DNA from: an uncultured Erysipelotrichaceae bacterium
GTDB lineage: Bacteria > Bacillota_I > Bacilli_A > Erysipelotrichales > Erysipelotrichaceae
Direction: 5' to 3'
NCBI GenBank assembly: GCA_937902945.1
Contig: CALEMD010000060.1
Location: 1-6,584 of the forward strand
DNA: 6,584 nt
Shown here: piece after piece, positions 1 to 6,535 of the stretch
Position numbering within the stretch: position 1 is the stretch's first letter
Layout: every line of letters begins with the position of its first letter
Translations under genes and position numbers: made by a program
The notes under the pieces: generated by a model
Told to the model about the DNA's origin: nothing
What the model saw: only the letters and a program-made list of their open reading frames with translations
The model's database searches: none

Positions 1-549
1 TTCTTCGGACTGCTGGCAGGTTATTACAAGAAACTCGACAACATCATCATGCGCTGCATGGATGTCCTGTTTACATTTCCGGGAATTCTATTGGCATTGC
101 TGATTGTGGCAATGATGGGTATCAGCATCAAGAACGCAACGATTGCCATCAGCATCTGGTCCATTCCGTCATTTGCGCGGATGATACGCGGACGTGTACT
201 GCAGATTAAGCAGGAGGAATACATAACAGCGGCGGAATCCTTAGGCGCAAAAGACTGGTGGATACTGACACGTCATGTCCTTGTCAATGCAATGCCTACG
301 ATCATTGTCATCGCAACAATGCGTATAGCCGGTGCCATCCTGTCTATTGCTACATTAAGCTATCTCGGTGTTGGCGTTCCAGTGCCGCAGGCTGAATGGG
401 GCAGCATGATATCAAGTGCAAAGACACAGATGTATAAGGCACCATATCTGATTGTTATTCCAGGCATTGCTATTGTCATCACTGTTATCTGTTTCAATAT
501 TCTAGGCGATAAGCTTAGAGATATTCTGGATCCGAATCTGAAAGATTAG
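1..549 (+). CDS. Peptide ABC transporter permease, DppC/OppC type (5'-truncated)
   Basis: This is the inner-membrane channel subunit of a peptide importer. The window opens in frame, so the gene begins upstream; 182 C-terminal residues are visible, against roughly 280-300 for the full family. The first residues (FFGLLAGYYKKLDNIIMRCM) already match the family, so an internal ATG at 49 is not the start. About four hydrophobic segments are visible, near residues 22-40, 44-61, 99-125 and 149-168 of the visible part. The cytoplasmic EAA loop that docks on the ATPases runs from about residue 73 (EYITAAESLGA) to 100. The C-terminus has the usual family pattern: AEWG near 131-134, then FNILGDKLRDILDP near 165-178. 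One oddity is LVN at 94-96, where the family usually has LPN. The DppB-like partner permease is expected just upstream. The substrate cannot be read from this subunit, so no gene symbol is given. Confidence 0.94.
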   Translation, partial: FFGLLAGYYKKLDNIIMRCMDVLFTFPGILLALLIVAMMGISIKNATIAISIWSIPSFARMIRGRVLQIKQEEYITAAESLGAKDWWILTRHVLVNAMPTIIVIATMRIAGAILSIATLSYLGVGVPVPQAEWGSMISSAKTQMYKAPYLIVIPGIAIVITVICFNILGDKLRDILDPNLKD

Positions 550-550
550 G

Positions 551-576
551 TTACTGCTCGGTGATGCCGAGTGTAA
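551..576 (+). promoter_or_regulatory. Intercistronic RNA hairpin before the binding-protein gene
   Basis: The bases CTCGG (557-561) and CCGAG (567-571) are perfect inverted repeats around a 5-base loop, TGATG. The stem extends through a G-U pair (556/572) and, past one bulged base (555), through TTAC (551-554) with GTAA (573-576). This gives about ten pairs between the permease stop codon and the ribosome site at 581-586. A purine-rich tract follows instead of a T-run, so an intrinsic terminator is unlikely. A 5' stabilising or mRNA-processing element that raises binding-protein levels is a reasonable inference, because binding proteins are usually needed in excess over permeases. No expression data support this here. 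Confidence 0.5.
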
Positions 577-580
577 TAAA

Positions 581-586
581 GGGAGG
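581..586 (+). promoter_or_regulatory. Ribosome binding site deciding the binding-protein start
   Basis: GGGAGG lies 7 bases before the ATG at 594. It fixes the start at 594 and rules out the in-frame GTG at 561, which lies inside the hairpin, has no Shine-Dalgarno sequence and would put 11 extra residues before the lipoprotein signal peptide. Confidence 0.85.
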
Positions 587-593
587 AAACACT

Positions 594-2186
594 ATGAAAA
601 CAAACTTCAGAAATATGTTTGGTGCAGCTGCTGTCTCTGCCTGCCTGTTATTGGCAGGATGCGGCAGTTCAGCATCAGCATCCGCATCTTCTGCTCCTGC
701 ATCTTCTTCTGCAGCTGCAGCCGCAACTGACACTATCAACATCGAATTGACAACAGCTCCAGTCGGACTGCATCCATTGAAGACAAATGACAGTCCATCG
801 CAGTACATCAATAATCAGATTTATGAAACACTGTACAACCGCACAACAGATGGAACCTCTTATGAACCTCTGCTTGCGGCTGATATGCCTACTTACTCAG
901 ATGATGGTCTGACAGCAACAATCAAACTGCGTGAGGGTGTTAAGTTTACGGATGGCACTGACTTTACTGCTGATGCAGTAGCTTATATGATTGACAGTCT
1001 GAAAGATGAAAACTATGGATCTCAGCGTCCTTCCATTGTTGAATCTATCACTGATTACACAATCGTAGATGATCATACAATTGAACTGCATCTTGCATAT
1101 GCAGATGGTGTACTGGTTGCAAAGCTTGCCCACTCAAATGGTGCAATTGTCAATCCGGCTGCTGATAAAGCACAGGATCTGTTAGTTGATCCAACCGGTG
1201 CTGGTACAGGTGCCTATAAATATGTATCCTCAACAAGCGGCAGCAATTATGTACTTGAAGCCAATGAAGATTACTGGGGCGGAGCACCTGAAATAAAAAC
1301 ACTGAATTATGATGTAGTCGCAGATGAAGCAACAGCAGTAGCAAGACTGCAGACAGGTGAAGCGGATTTCTATCCGACAATCTCAGCAGATTCATTTGGC
1401 ACAGCAGCACAGATTTCTGGCTACACAGCCGTTTCAGAAGAATCCAGTTCCATTTACTATTTTGCACAGAGATCAACAGCTGATACAGCAGCAAATTCTC
1501 TGATGGCTAACAAGGATTTCCGCAAAGCAATATTTGAAGCAATCGATACGCAGACATATGTCAATTCAGTCATGGAAGGCAAAGCAACGTTTGTTAAATC
1601 AGTTGTTGGACCGACACTGATTGGCTATACATCGGCAATGGATGATTCCTATATCGGATATAATCTTGATGATGCAAAGAAGATCATTGATGACAATGGA
1701 TGGAGCGGACAGACAATCACAATGCTGGTGTCTACACGTGAATGGCAGCAGACAGTTGCTGCATATGTACAGGATTCATTGAGCCAGAATGGCATTACAG
1801 TCAATGTCGTATCAGAAGAATGGGCAACATTCCTGTCTGATGCAAAGAATGACAAGAGCTTTGACTTAACAATTCTGAGCTGGAGCAATGTTACTGGTGA
1901 TGGACAGCAGATGCTTGAACCGAATTTCTCTACCAAGAACGGAACTAGAGTTAAATATAACAATGCTGACTTTGATGCTGCAGTAGATGCTAGCGCAAAG
2001 ACAACTGTATTAGAAGACAGACAGGCTGCAATGCTTGAAGCAGTTGCAATGATTCAAGGTGATGCAGTTGTTACACCGCTGTATTCTGCAAATGCAAATT
2101 ATGTTTATAATTCAGCAAAATTTGACAATGTTAAGCTTGATAAAGGCGGAGAATTTGCTGTAAAGGATTTCACAATCGTTAAATAA
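594..2186 (+). CDS. Peptide-binding lipoprotein of ABC importer (SBP family 5)
   Basis: This 530-residue extracellular substrate-binding protein captures peptides and delivers them to the permease. It begins with a lipoprotein signal peptide: charged residues, a hydrophobic core, then the lipobox LAGC at 20-23, with Cys23 as the predicted lipid-anchored residue. Residues 24-44 are almost only Ser and Ala, a flexible tether between membrane and fold. The rest fits the SBP_bac_5 family in order and length: an N-terminal pattern ending in KFTDGTDFTADAVAY (117-131), GTGAYKY (204-210), NEDYWGG (224-230), and a C-terminal region with W430 and TGD at 434-436. The latter resembles, from memory, a segment seen in glutathione/dipeptide-binding relatives such as GsiB; this is a weak specificity hint. 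The gene sits between the permease and ATPase genes and is 26 bases from the next one. Family assignment is firm; the substrate (dipeptide, oligopeptide, gamma-glutamyl compound) is not settled. Confidence 0.96.
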   Translation: MKTNFRNMFGAAAVSACLLLAGCGSSASASASSAPASSSAAAAATDTINIELTTAPVGLHPLKTNDSPSQYINNQIYETLYNRTTDGTSYEPLLAADMPTYSDDGLTATIKLREGVKFTDGTDFTADAVAYMIDSLKDENYGSQRPSIVESITDYTIVDDHTIELHLAYADGVLVAKLAHSNGAIVNPAADKAQDLLVDPTGAGTGAYKYVSSTSGSNYVLEANEDYWGGAPEIKTLNYDVVADEATAVARLQTGEADFYPTISADSFGTAAQISGYTAVSEESSSIYYFAQRSTADTAANSLMANKDFRKAIFEAIDTQTYVNSVMEGKATFVKSVVGPTLIGYTSAMDDSYIGYNLDDAKKIIDDNGWSGQTITMLVSTREWQQTVAAYVQDSLSQNGITVNVVSEEWATFLSDAKNDKSFDLTILSWSNVTGDGQQMLEPNFSTKNGTRVKYNNADFDAAVDASAKTTVLEDRQAAMLEAVAMIQGDAVVTPLYSANANYVYNSAKFDNVKLDKGGEFAVKDFTIVK

Positions 2187-2200
2187 CAAGAACTCAGGAA

Positions 2201-2205
2201 AGGAG
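2201..2205 (+). promoter_or_regulatory. Ribosome binding site for the DppD-type ATPase
   Basis: AGGAG precedes two consecutive ATG codons, at 2210 and 2213. The spacer is 4 bases to the first and 7 to the second, so the second is preferred; the choice changes the protein by one residue only. Confidence 0.7.
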
Positions 2206-2212
2206 ATCCATG

Positions 2213-3187
2213 ATGGAAAAAGAGAAGGTACTGGATGTCGATCAGCTGCATGCAGTTTTCAAAATCCGCAAGAAGGAATATGAAGTGCTGCATGATATCT
2301 CATTTACAGTGCACCGCAACGAAACAGTGTGCATTGTCGGAGAATCAGGATGCGGCAAGAGTGTGACAACACTTTGTATCATGGGTCTTCTTCCTCATAA
2401 TGGAAGAATTACGTCAGGTACTATTTCGCTTGACGGTGATGATCTGACACACTTGAATGAGAAACAGATGAATCAATACAGAGGCGGAAAGATGGGAATG
2501 ATTTTCCAAGAGCCGATGACTGCATTGAATCCGCTTCTTACAATTGGATATCAGATCAGAGAGAATCTGATGCTTCACGAGCACATGGATAAAAAAACTG
2601 CCGATAAAAAAGCAGTAGAGTATCTGAGCCGAGTTGGCATTGCCAACCCGGAATCAAGAATGAAGCAGTATCCATTTCAGCTGTCAGGAGGACTGCGTCA
2701 GCGTGTGCTGATCGCAATGGTCCTCTCTGCACAGCCTGATCTGTTAATTGCAGATGAACCTACGACAGCACTTGATGTAACTATACAGAAACAGGTTCTT
2801 ACACTTTTGAATGGTCTTAAGAAAGATATGAATGCAGGTATACTGTTCATCACCCATGATCTAGGCGTGGTGGCAGAGATTGCTGACCGAGTCATTGTAC
2901 TGTATGCCGGCAGAAAAGTTGAAGAAGGATCCGTAGAGCAGATATTCAAGAATCCTCTGCATCCATATACGATCGGCTTAATGAAGGCTGTGCCAGACGT
3001 AGACAAAGACGAGTTTGTTCTTGAACCGATCCCTGGCATGTTCCCAAATATAACTGAAGAAATCAAAGGATGCAGATTCAACCCACGCTGTACACATGCA
3101 GCAGAATGCCCGTTGTGTACAAAAGAGGCACCAGAGATGAAAGAATATGAACCGGGTCATTTTGCGGCCTGCCATATAATCAAATAA
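2213..3187 (+). CDS. Peptide ABC transporter ATP-binding protein, DppD/OppD type
   Basis: This is one of two cytoplasmic ATPases that power the importer; it pairs with the downstream DppF-type subunit. Its 324 residues match the usual family length. All nucleotide-binding elements are present: Walker A GESGCGKS (43-50), Q-loop Gln99 in FQEPM, signature LSGGLRQR (157-164), Walker B LLIADEP with catalytic Glu182, D-loop ALD (186-188) and switch His215. The signature has Leu where Met is common (LSGGMRQR). The C-terminal oligopeptide-transporter extension follows, with PLHPYT (248-253) and cysteines at 287, 293, 299, 302 and 320. Dipeptide-transporter ATPases of this type have been reported to bind a [4Fe-4S] cluster through this cysteine-rich tail; binding here is inferred. 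Walker A Lys to Q-loop Gln is 50 residues, a useful normal reference for the next gene. An ATG at 2210 is an alternative start. Confidence 0.96.
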   Translation: MEKEKVLDVDQLHAVFKIRKKEYEVLHDISFTVHRNETVCIVGESGCGKSVTTLCIMGLLPHNGRITSGTISLDGDDLTHLNEKQMNQYRGGKMGMIFQEPMTALNPLLTIGYQIRENLMLHEHMDKKTADKKAVEYLSRVGIANPESRMKQYPFQLSGGLRQRVLIAMVLSAQPDLLIADEPTTALDVTIQKQVLTLLNGLKKDMNAGILFITHDLGVVAEIADRVIVLYAGRKVEEGSVEQIFKNPLHPYTIGLMKAVPDVDKDEFVLEPIPGMFPNITEEIKGCRFNPRCTHAAECPLCTKEAPEMKEYEPGHFAACHIIK

Positions 3188-3200
3188 AGAAAGGAAACTC

Positions 3201-4925
3201 ATGACAGAACAAAGAAAGAAAATACTGGAACTGCGGAAACTGAAAAAGTACTTTCCTGTCAGCAAGAATGTGAATCTGAAAGCTGTCGAGGACGTTTCCT
3301 TTATTCTCTATGAAGGAGAAAAACTGGGAGTTGTTGGAGAATCAGGATGCGGCAAGTCAACCCTAGGCAGAACTATTCTGCAGCTGTATGAACAGACTTC
3401 AGGATCCTGTGTTTACTATGGAAAATCTATACAGGATATCAATCCTAAATATATTCAAAAAGAAATCAATCATCTGAAAGAGTATCAGAGCAAGGCAGAT
3501 GCGTACTATAAGAAGAGTCAGGGGATAGACAATCAGATACAGCAATTGTCGGATCGAGCATCCGAATATGATGACTTAGGCAGTGCGAAAGATGCCGAGA
3601 AATATGACAAGCTTAAGAAGCAGATTGCGTCTCTGGAGTATCAGTCTAAAGAATTGAAAAAGGATGCATCAAGACAGCTTCGTGAAGGATCGAGAACAGT
3701 AGGATCATTGATTCTCTGCAAAGACATTGATGCGATAGCAGAATTGTTTACAAAAGCAGAAAATGAAATACACATTGCACATGAGAATGAAATAAAAAGA
3801 CGCAAGCTGCATGACACCTATACAGAGAGTGCGATTCTGCTGGATGAAATAGAGCATACAGATGAAAGAATTGCTGTTCTAGAAGCAAAGAATCCACGTA
3901 CAGAACAAGAGGAATTTGATCTGCAGGATCTAAAGAATACAAAAAAGAAAACGTCAAAGTATTCCGCAGAGCGGCTTAGAAATAAGATGGTTGAAATCAA
4001 ACCGCAAATAGATGCACTGGAGAATAGCATCGCAGATTCACGTGCAAAAGAAATGCAGTATCGCAGTCAGGCGTTTGATACATATAGAGGCAAAGATATT
4101 CTGCCGATTACAGAAAGATGCACAGATGCAGAGTATCAGAAGAAGCTCGACAGCAATTATGAGACGGGAATCAATCTCAATAAGCTGACGCATGAAGAAA
4201 TGCGCTGCATACGTCCAGACCTGCAGATGGTTTTCCAAGATCCAGCTGCATCTTTGGATCCTAGAGAAACCATAGGACATGCAGTAGAAGAAGTGTTTGC
4301 AATCCACACAGATATGCCGGCTGCTGTACGAAAGCAGAAGACTCTGCGTCTGCTGCAGGAAGTAGATTTGAAGCCGGAGCATTATTACGCTTATCCGAAT
4401 TCATTAAGCGGCGGGATGAAACAAAGAGCAGGCATTGCAAGAGCTATTGCCATGAACCCGAGCTTTGTGGTTCTTGACGAAGCTGTATCAGCATTGGATG
4501 TATCGGTACAGGCACAGATTCTTAAACTGCTGAACTCTTTGCAGAAAGAAAAGAATCTGACATATCTTTTCATTACGCATGATTTAGGTGTTGTAAAGCA
4601 TTTCTGTGATAGAGTCATGGTGATGTATCTTGGCAATGTATGCGAACTTGCGGATAGCAGAAGTCTTTTTGCAAAACCGCTCCATCCATATACACAGTCT
4701 CTATTGGCGGCTGTGCCAAGAATGAAAGTGGATCAGAATACAGACGAAGAAAGTGTATTGCAGGGAGAAGTTCCCAGCCCGATCAATCCTCCTTCAGGCT
4801 GTCCGTTTCATACGAGATGCAATAAATGCATGGATATATGCAAACGGGTGAAACCGAAAATGATAGAAGCAGAACCAAGTCATACTGTGGCATGCCACTT
4901 ATATGACAGAAAGGACAGCAACTGA
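3201..4925 (+). CDS. Peptide ABC transporter ATP-binding protein, DppF/OppF type, with ~245-residue coiled-coil insertion
   Basis: This is the second importer ATPase, expected to form a heterodimer with the DppD-type subunit. At 574 residues it is far longer than the usual 310-340. Motifs are complete: Walker A GESGCGKS (46-53), Q-loop Gln346 in MVFQDP, signature LSGGMKQR (402-409), Walker B FVVLDEA with catalytic Glu427, D-loop ALD (431-433), switch His460, PLHPYT (493-498), and tail cysteines 534, 540, 543, 547 and 565 that may hold an iron-sulfur cluster. The DEAVSALD form is typical of DppF/OppF. The added length lies between Walker A and the Q-loop: Lys52 to Gln346 is 294 residues, against 50 in the partner. 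The insert is hydrophilic, Lys/Glu-rich and in frame with no stops, so this looks like a functional variant and not a broken gene. The start at 3201 has AGGA 5 bases upstream; the stop overlaps the next ATG by one base. Confidence 0.95.
   Translation: MTEQRKKILELRKLKKYFPVSKNVNLKAVEDVSFILYEGEKLGVVGESGCGKSTLGRTILQLYEQTSGSCVYYGKSIQDINPKYIQKEINHLKEYQSKADAYYKKSQGIDNQIQQLSDRASEYDDLGSAKDAEKYDKLKKQIASLEYQSKELKKDASRQLREGSRTVGSLILCKDIDAIAELFTKAENEIHIAHENEIKRRKLHDTYTESAILLDEIEHTDERIAVLEAKNPRTEQEEFDLQDLKNTKKKTSKYSAERLRNKMVEIKPQIDALENSIADSRAKEMQYRSQAFDTYRGKDILPITERCTDAEYQKKLDSNYETGINLNKLTHEEMRCIRPDLQMVFQDPAASLDPRETIGHAVEEVFAIHTDMPAAVRKQKTLRLLQEVDLKPEHYYAYPNSLSGGMKQRAGIARAIAMNPSFVVLDEAVSALDVSVQAQILKLLNSLQKEKNLTYLFITHDLGVVKHFCDRVMVMYLGNVCELADSRSLFAKPLHPYTQSLLAAVPRMKVDQNTDEESVLQGEVPSPINPPSGCPFHTRCNKCMDICKRVKPKMIEAEPSHTVACHLYDRKDSN
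3444..4178 (+). other. Coiled-coil-like insertion domain within the DppF-type ATPase
   Basis: This marks residues about 82-326, the part without a counterpart in ordinary DppF/OppF proteins. The flanks rejoin the family closely: GKSIQDIN before it and KLTHEEMRCIRPDLQMVFQD after it, which correspond to neighbouring positions in normal members. The composition is rich in Lys, Glu, Asp, Gln and Ala, with spaced Leu/Ile suggesting long helices (about 84-160, 176-228 and 234-296) and a short less polar break at TVGSLILCKDI (166-176) that could be a turn or tip. There is no transmembrane segment. The boundaries are estimated by eye to within about ten residues. No known domain was recognised; an extended helical arm is the likeliest shape, and its role is unknown. 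Confidence 0.75.
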
Positions 4926-4927
4926 TG
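4911..4927 (+). promoter_or_regulatory. Ribosome site and TGATG stop-start overlap coupling the ATPase and gamma-glutamyltransferase genes
   Basis: AAGGA at 4911-4915, inside the end of the ATPase gene, lies 9 bases before the ATG at 4925. That ATG shares its A with the ATPase stop codon TGA (4923-4925). The arrangement favours coupled translation and confirms the start of the enzyme gene and its membership of the transporter operon. Confidence 0.75.
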
Positions 4928-6535
4928 AATTATGATCCTATGTATCAGCCGTATGCTGGCAATCGCTACTGTATCACAGCAGCTAACGGAATGGTTGCGA
5001 CCGGTTCAGTACTTGCTTCAGCAGCCGGTTTGGAAGTATTGAGAAAAGGCGGAAATGCAGTAGATGCGGCGGTTGCAACAGCTGCGGCATTGACGGTAGT
5101 TGAACCTACTGCCAATGGTCTAGGCTCAGATGCTTTTGCATTGGTTTGGATCAAAGACCAAATATTTGGACTGAATGCCTCCGGATATTCACCAAAGAAT
5201 ATCAGTCTGGAGGATGTGAAAAGCAAAAGTACTGATGGAAAGATGCCGGTATTTGGATGGACACCGGTTATGGTACCGGGGGCTGTCAGTGCCTGGCCTG
5301 CTCTTGTAGACAGATTTGGCAAGCTTACTCTTGCGCAAGATCTGCAGCCGGCAATTGACTATGCAGAGAATGGGTATCCGCTTTCACCGATGCTCTCGAA
5401 GATGTGGGAAAGAGCCACGCAGAAATTTCATGACCGCTTTGATGGAAAGCATGAATATGACGAGTGGTTCAAAACGTTTACCAAAAGCGGTGAATCGTAT
5501 CACTTTGGCGAGATTGTAAAATTGCCGAATCATGCAAGAACACTGCATCTGATTGCTTCCAGCAATGCAGAAGCATTTTACAAAGGAGAAATTGCAGATC
5601 AATTAGTCAGGCAATCTGAAAGAGATGGAGGGTACTTCTGCAAAGAGGACTTGAGCGACTATAAACCGCAGTGGGTTGATCCGATTTCTGTCAGCTACAG
5701 AGGATATGATGTCTGGGAGATACCCCCTAATGGACAGGGTCTAGTAGCACTGATGGCATTGAATATACTGAAGGAATTCAGTTTTGTGCAAAGAGATACC
5801 GATGCTGTACATAAGCAGATTGAAGCAATCAAAACAGCGTTTGCGGATGGTATGCATTACATAACCGATCCGAATCTGATGAAGGTGGATTATCACGATC
5901 TTCTGAATCCGGCGTATGGTGCAGCTAGAGCTAAAGAGATCACTGACATAGCAGGACAGCCGCTGTTTGCAAATCCGCCGAAGAGCGGAACCGTGTATCT
6001 TTGCACAGCTGATAATGAGGGAAATATGGTTTCCTATATCCAGAGCAACTATATGGGATTTGGCTCAGGCATTGTCTTGGAAGGGTATGGCGTTGCATTG
6101 CAGAATCGCGGTGCTGATTTCTCGCTGAATCCTCTCGATGCCAATGCTTTAGCACCTCACAAGAAGTCCTATCATACAATCATTCCAGGCTTCTTAAGCA
6201 AGGATGGCAAAGCAGTAGGACCATTCGGTGTAATGGGCGGATATATGCAGCCGCAGGGGCATGTACAGGTTGTTATGAATATGCTTGATTTCCATCTGAA
6301 TCCGCAGATGGCACTGGATGCACCTCGCTTTCAGTGGATGAAGGATAAGAAGATCATCGCAGAGCCTTCTTTTGACAATGCGATAGCCAATCAGCTTGCC
6401 GCAAAAGGTCATGATATCTCTATTGATCTGAATGGTGTATCATTTGGACGCGGGCAGATTATCCAGCGCTTGGATAATGGAGTTCTTGTCGGCGGTACCG
6501 AATCAAGAACAGATTCCAATATTGCCTGTTATTGA
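4925..6535 (+). CDS. ggt: Gamma-glutamyltransferase-family protein, leaderless (YwrD-like)
   Basis: This 536-residue Ntn hydrolase should cleave gamma-glutamyl bonds (hydrolysis or transfer), as in glutathione and gamma-glutamyl peptides. The family signature is clear at the N-terminus: ASAAGLEVLRKGGNAVDAAVA (31-51), then EPTANGLGSDAFALVW (60-75). The predicted autocleavage and catalytic residue is Thr356 in SGTVYLCTADNEGNMVS (354-370), aligning with the TTHYxVVDxxGNAVS region of classical enzymes. Cleavage would give a large chain of 355 and a small chain of 181 residues, near family norms. Also present are QNRGADFS (393-400) and a Gly pair at 438-439 in GVMGGYMQPQG, where classical GGTs have GSPGG. 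No signal peptide or membrane segment is present (the protein starts MNYDPMYQPYAGNRY), so a cytoplasmic location is likely, unlike secreted GGTs. It is therefore placed to process what the linked importer brings in. Related acylases (for example cephalosporin acylase-like) share the fold, so the exact substrate is open. Confidence 0.93.
   Translation: MNYDPMYQPYAGNRYCITAANGMVATGSVLASAAGLEVLRKGGNAVDAAVATAAALTVVEPTANGLGSDAFALVWIKDQIFGLNASGYSPKNISLEDVKSKSTDGKMPVFGWTPVMVPGAVSAWPALVDRFGKLTLAQDLQPAIDYAENGYPLSPMLSKMWERATQKFHDRFDGKHEYDEWFKTFTKSGESYHFGEIVKLPNHARTLHLIASSNAEAFYKGEIADQLVRQSERDGGYFCKEDLSDYKPQWVDPISVSYRGYDVWEIPPNGQGLVALMALNILKEFSFVQRDTDAVHKQIEAIKTAFADGMHYITDPNLMKVDYHDLLNPAYGAARAKEITDIAGQPLFANPPKSGTVYLCTADNEGNMVSYIQSNYMGFGSGIVLEGYGVALQNRGADFSLNPLDANALAPHKKSYHTIIPGFLSKDGKAVGPFGVMGGYMQPQGHVQVVMNMLDFHLNPQMALDAPRFQWMKDKKIIAEPSFDNAIANQLAAKGHDISIDLNGVSFGRGQIIQRLDNGVLVGGTESRTDSNIACY

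Noticed and set aside
551..580. Promoter or intrinsic terminator in the permease/binding-protein gap
   Set aside because: TAATAA at 574-579 resembles a -10 box, but the TTACTG at a 17-base spacing is a poor -35 box and the leader would be almost nil. The hairpin is followed by purines instead of a T-run.
561..593. Longer start (GTG at 561) for the binding protein
   Set aside because: It lacks a ribosome site, lies within the hairpin and spoils the lipoprotein signal peptide; ATG 594 has GGGAGG 7 bases upstream.
663..725. Ser/Ala codon repeat as a functional DNA repeat
   Set aside because: Imperfect GCA/TCT-type codons encode the usual flexible tether after a lipobox; common in lipoproteins and not notable as DNA structure.
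551..811. Antisense open frame with an Ala/Glu/Asp-rich stretch
   Set aside because: The composition is the reverse complement of the Ser/Ala linker of the lipoprotein; no independent coding evidence.
1150..1494. Antisense open frame rich in Leu/Gln/His opposite the binding-protein gene
   Set aside because: It is the mirror of repetitive GCA/ACA/GAA codons; it has no credible ribosome site or protein-like pattern and lies fully inside a certain gene.
3444..4178. Insertion sequence, frameshift or separate gene inside the DppF-type ATPase
   Set aside because: The reading frame is continuous, there are no terminal repeats or transposase features, and the ATPase motifs resume exactly after it. 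Antisense frames here (such as 3748-3957, 3818-4030 and 4038-4382) are low-complexity shadows.
5316..5519. Small + strand frame inside the gamma-glutamyltransferase gene
   Set aside because: It lies fully within a strongly supported gene in another frame, with no ribosome site or recognisable protein pattern.
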